From the NCBI RefSeq assembly GCF_019891175.1, contig NZ_CP072600.1, positions 5,890,001 to 5,954,000 of the forward strand: DNA of 64,000 nucleotides. Reading direction: 5' to 3'. Positions 62,951-64,000 of this stretch are shown here, one piece after another; the stretch's first letter is position 1, and every line of letters begins with the position of its first letter. This DNA comes from Leptothermofonsia sichuanensis E412. Its GTDB lineage: Bacteria; Cyanobacteriota; Cyanobacteriia; Leptolyngbyales; Leptolyngbyaceae. The position numbers and the translations under genes were made by a program. The notes under the pieces are model-generated. The model was not told the origin of the DNA and did no database searches. It saw only the letters and a program-made list of their open reading frames with translations.

Positions 62951-64000
62951 ATGCAACAGATTACCGAATTTCGCCAAGTTTTGCAGCCCCTCCTCGGTTG
63001 GCATGGTGCGCGGCTGGCATTTGTGGCTCAATTTCTGATCGCCCTGCTACGAACCCGTACGGTGAATCTGAGCGAATTGGCTGCTAGCTTTTGTGGTTCC
63101 GCCCAAATTCCGTCGAACTACAAGCGTCTCCAGCGCTTCTTTAGCGACTTTGATCTCGATTATGCGGCGATTGCCCGTGCCGTGGTCTGCCTGATGGGGA
63201 TCCCGCAGCCTTGGGTGCTCGCCATAGACCGCACCGAATGGAGCTTTGGCGGTAGCGTTTTCAACATTCTCACCCTGGGCATTTGCCATCAGGGTATTTC
63301 CTTTCCGGTGGTGTTTCTGATGCTGGACAACCGCGGCAATTCCAACACCCAAGAGCGCATCGATTTGCTCAACGAATTCTTCACGATTTTTGGCGAGGAT
63401 GTCCGCCTGCGGTGCCTGACGAGCGACCGCGAATTTGTTGGGCGGGAGTGGATTGGCTATTTGCTCGAAGATGAGCCAATCCCGTTTCGGGGGCGGATTC
63501 GCGAAACTGAAACGCTCAGTGATGGCAGCAAAGCCCTGAATGGCCGCGTCCTCTTTGCCGATCTCAAAGCGGGTGAAACCAAGATTTTACGCAAACGCCG
63601 TCAAGTGTGGGGACATTGGGTGTATGTCGTTGGTCTGCGGCTTGACACCCAGGAATTACTGATTTTGGTCACCAACCATTCACCCCATTCAGCCCTCAAA
63701 GATTACGCCCTGCGGTGGAATTTAGAAACCCTGTTCGGTGCGTTCAAAACTCGGGGCTTCTGCCTCGAAGCGACCCATTTTATTGATGACTACCGAGTCC
63801 GCAAGCTCTTTGCGCTCCTCACATTGGCGTTATGTTGGGTGATGCGAACGGGGGTGTGGCGGCAGGCGCACAAAACGATTCAACTCAAGTCCCATGGGCG
63901 CAAAGCCCAGAGTCTATTCCGATATGGCTTAGATTACTTGCACAACCTACTCGTTAATCTTGACCATAAATTAGATGAGTTCTTGGACAATCTCAAACTT
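62951..64000 (+). CDS. IS4-type transposase, cut by the window edge
   Basis: An open frame of 350 codons from ATG 62951 running off the end. DDE residues are visible: Asp in LAIDRTEW (about 93), Asp in LTSDREF (about 158) and Glu in YALRWNLETLFGAFK (about 259), the last in a Y-(x2)-R-W-x-x-E setting typical of IS4. HTH-like KRLQRFFSDF lies near 60-70. The left terminal repeat may begin near 62850 (ACAGGACAAAACTTGTC), but without the right end this cannot be confirmed. It closes the accessory island. Confidence 0.9.
   Translation, partial: MQQITEFRQVLQPLLGWHGARLAFVAQFLIALLRTRTVNLSELAASFCGSAQIPSNYKRLQRFFSDFDLDYAAIARAVVCLMGIPQPWVLAIDRTEWSFGGSVFNILTLGICHQGISFPVVFLMLDNRGNSNTQERIDLLNEFFTIFGEDVRLRCLTSDREFVGREWIGYLLEDEPIPFRGRIRETETLSDGSKALNGRVLFADLKAGETKILRKRRQVWGHWVYVVGLRLDTQELLILVTNHSPHSALKDYALRWNLETLFGAFKTRGFCLEATHFIDDYRVRKLFALLTLALCWVMRTGVWRQAHKTIQLKSHGRKAQSLFRYGLDYLHNLLVNLDHKLDEFLDNLKL

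Overview
The window is a stretch of cyanobacterial chromosome. The evidence is a photosystem I gene (psaL), an orange carotenoid protein gene (ocp), a FurA repressor, a cyanobacterial-type ribosomal protein S1, a pilB-pilT-pilC cluster, a DUF92 phytyl-phosphate-kinase-like gene, a PedR-like mini LuxR regulator, and frequent HIP1-type octamers (GCGATCGC) inside and between genes. The species cannot be fixed from the sequence.

Layout. (1) 0-9.7 kb, minus strand: a cell-surface and signalling cluster with a CHASE2-GGDEF diguanylate cyclase, a DUF928 protein, a TPR-CHAT caspase-like protein and a 1474-residue two-partner-secretion exoprotein. (2) 9.8-15.4 kb, minus strand: the chaperone cluster grpE-dnaK-dnaJ followed by a TusA-like gene and rsgA. 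(3) 16-21.3 kb, plus strand: pilB-pilT-pilC and a follower gene. (4) 21.3-34.3 kb: ocp, scpB, furA, secreted and SH3 proteins, a Ycf46-like AAA ATPase, a PAS histidine kinase, metK, a HAD phosphatase, ribosomal protein S1 and nrdR. (5) 34.8-46.4 kb: an EcsC-like protein, a peptide/nickel-type binding lipoprotein, a VOC protein, a DUF92 kinase, a ferredoxin-like protein, ygfZ, an MBL-fold hydrolase, thiD, hemD, a PedR-like regulator, hisS and psaL. Regions 2-5 are mostly core metabolism.

(6) 46.7-64 kb is a different kind of DNA. It opens with an IS630-type element and a decapitated primase-like gene and ends in an IS4-type transposase that runs off the window. Between them is a metal/corrinoid-acquisition island: a cobalamin riboswitch, a frameshifted membrane protein, a HupE/UreJ permease, an MPBQ-type methyltransferase translationally coupled to two paralogous unknown proteins, a frameshifted RTX-type surface protein, a DUF1636 protein and a COG0523/CobW GTPase. 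A near-consensus Fur box follows, ahead of a five-gene operon (TonB-dependent receptor, ferredoxin-like two-domain protein, binding lipoprotein, FecCD permease, ATPase). The island ends in a broken cobJ remnant. It looks like a scavenging locus for a Fe or Co complex or corrinoid. The riboswitch, CobW and cobJ remnant point to cobalt/B12, while the Fur box points to iron.

Two neighbouring island genes are each broken by one short tandem duplication (a third TTGC unit, and a perfect 22-bp duplication). Removing one copy restores a full reading frame in each. Dispersed palindromic and direct repeats fill several intergenic regions and in places abut or reshape gene ends. No tRNA, rRNA or CRISPR array was seen.
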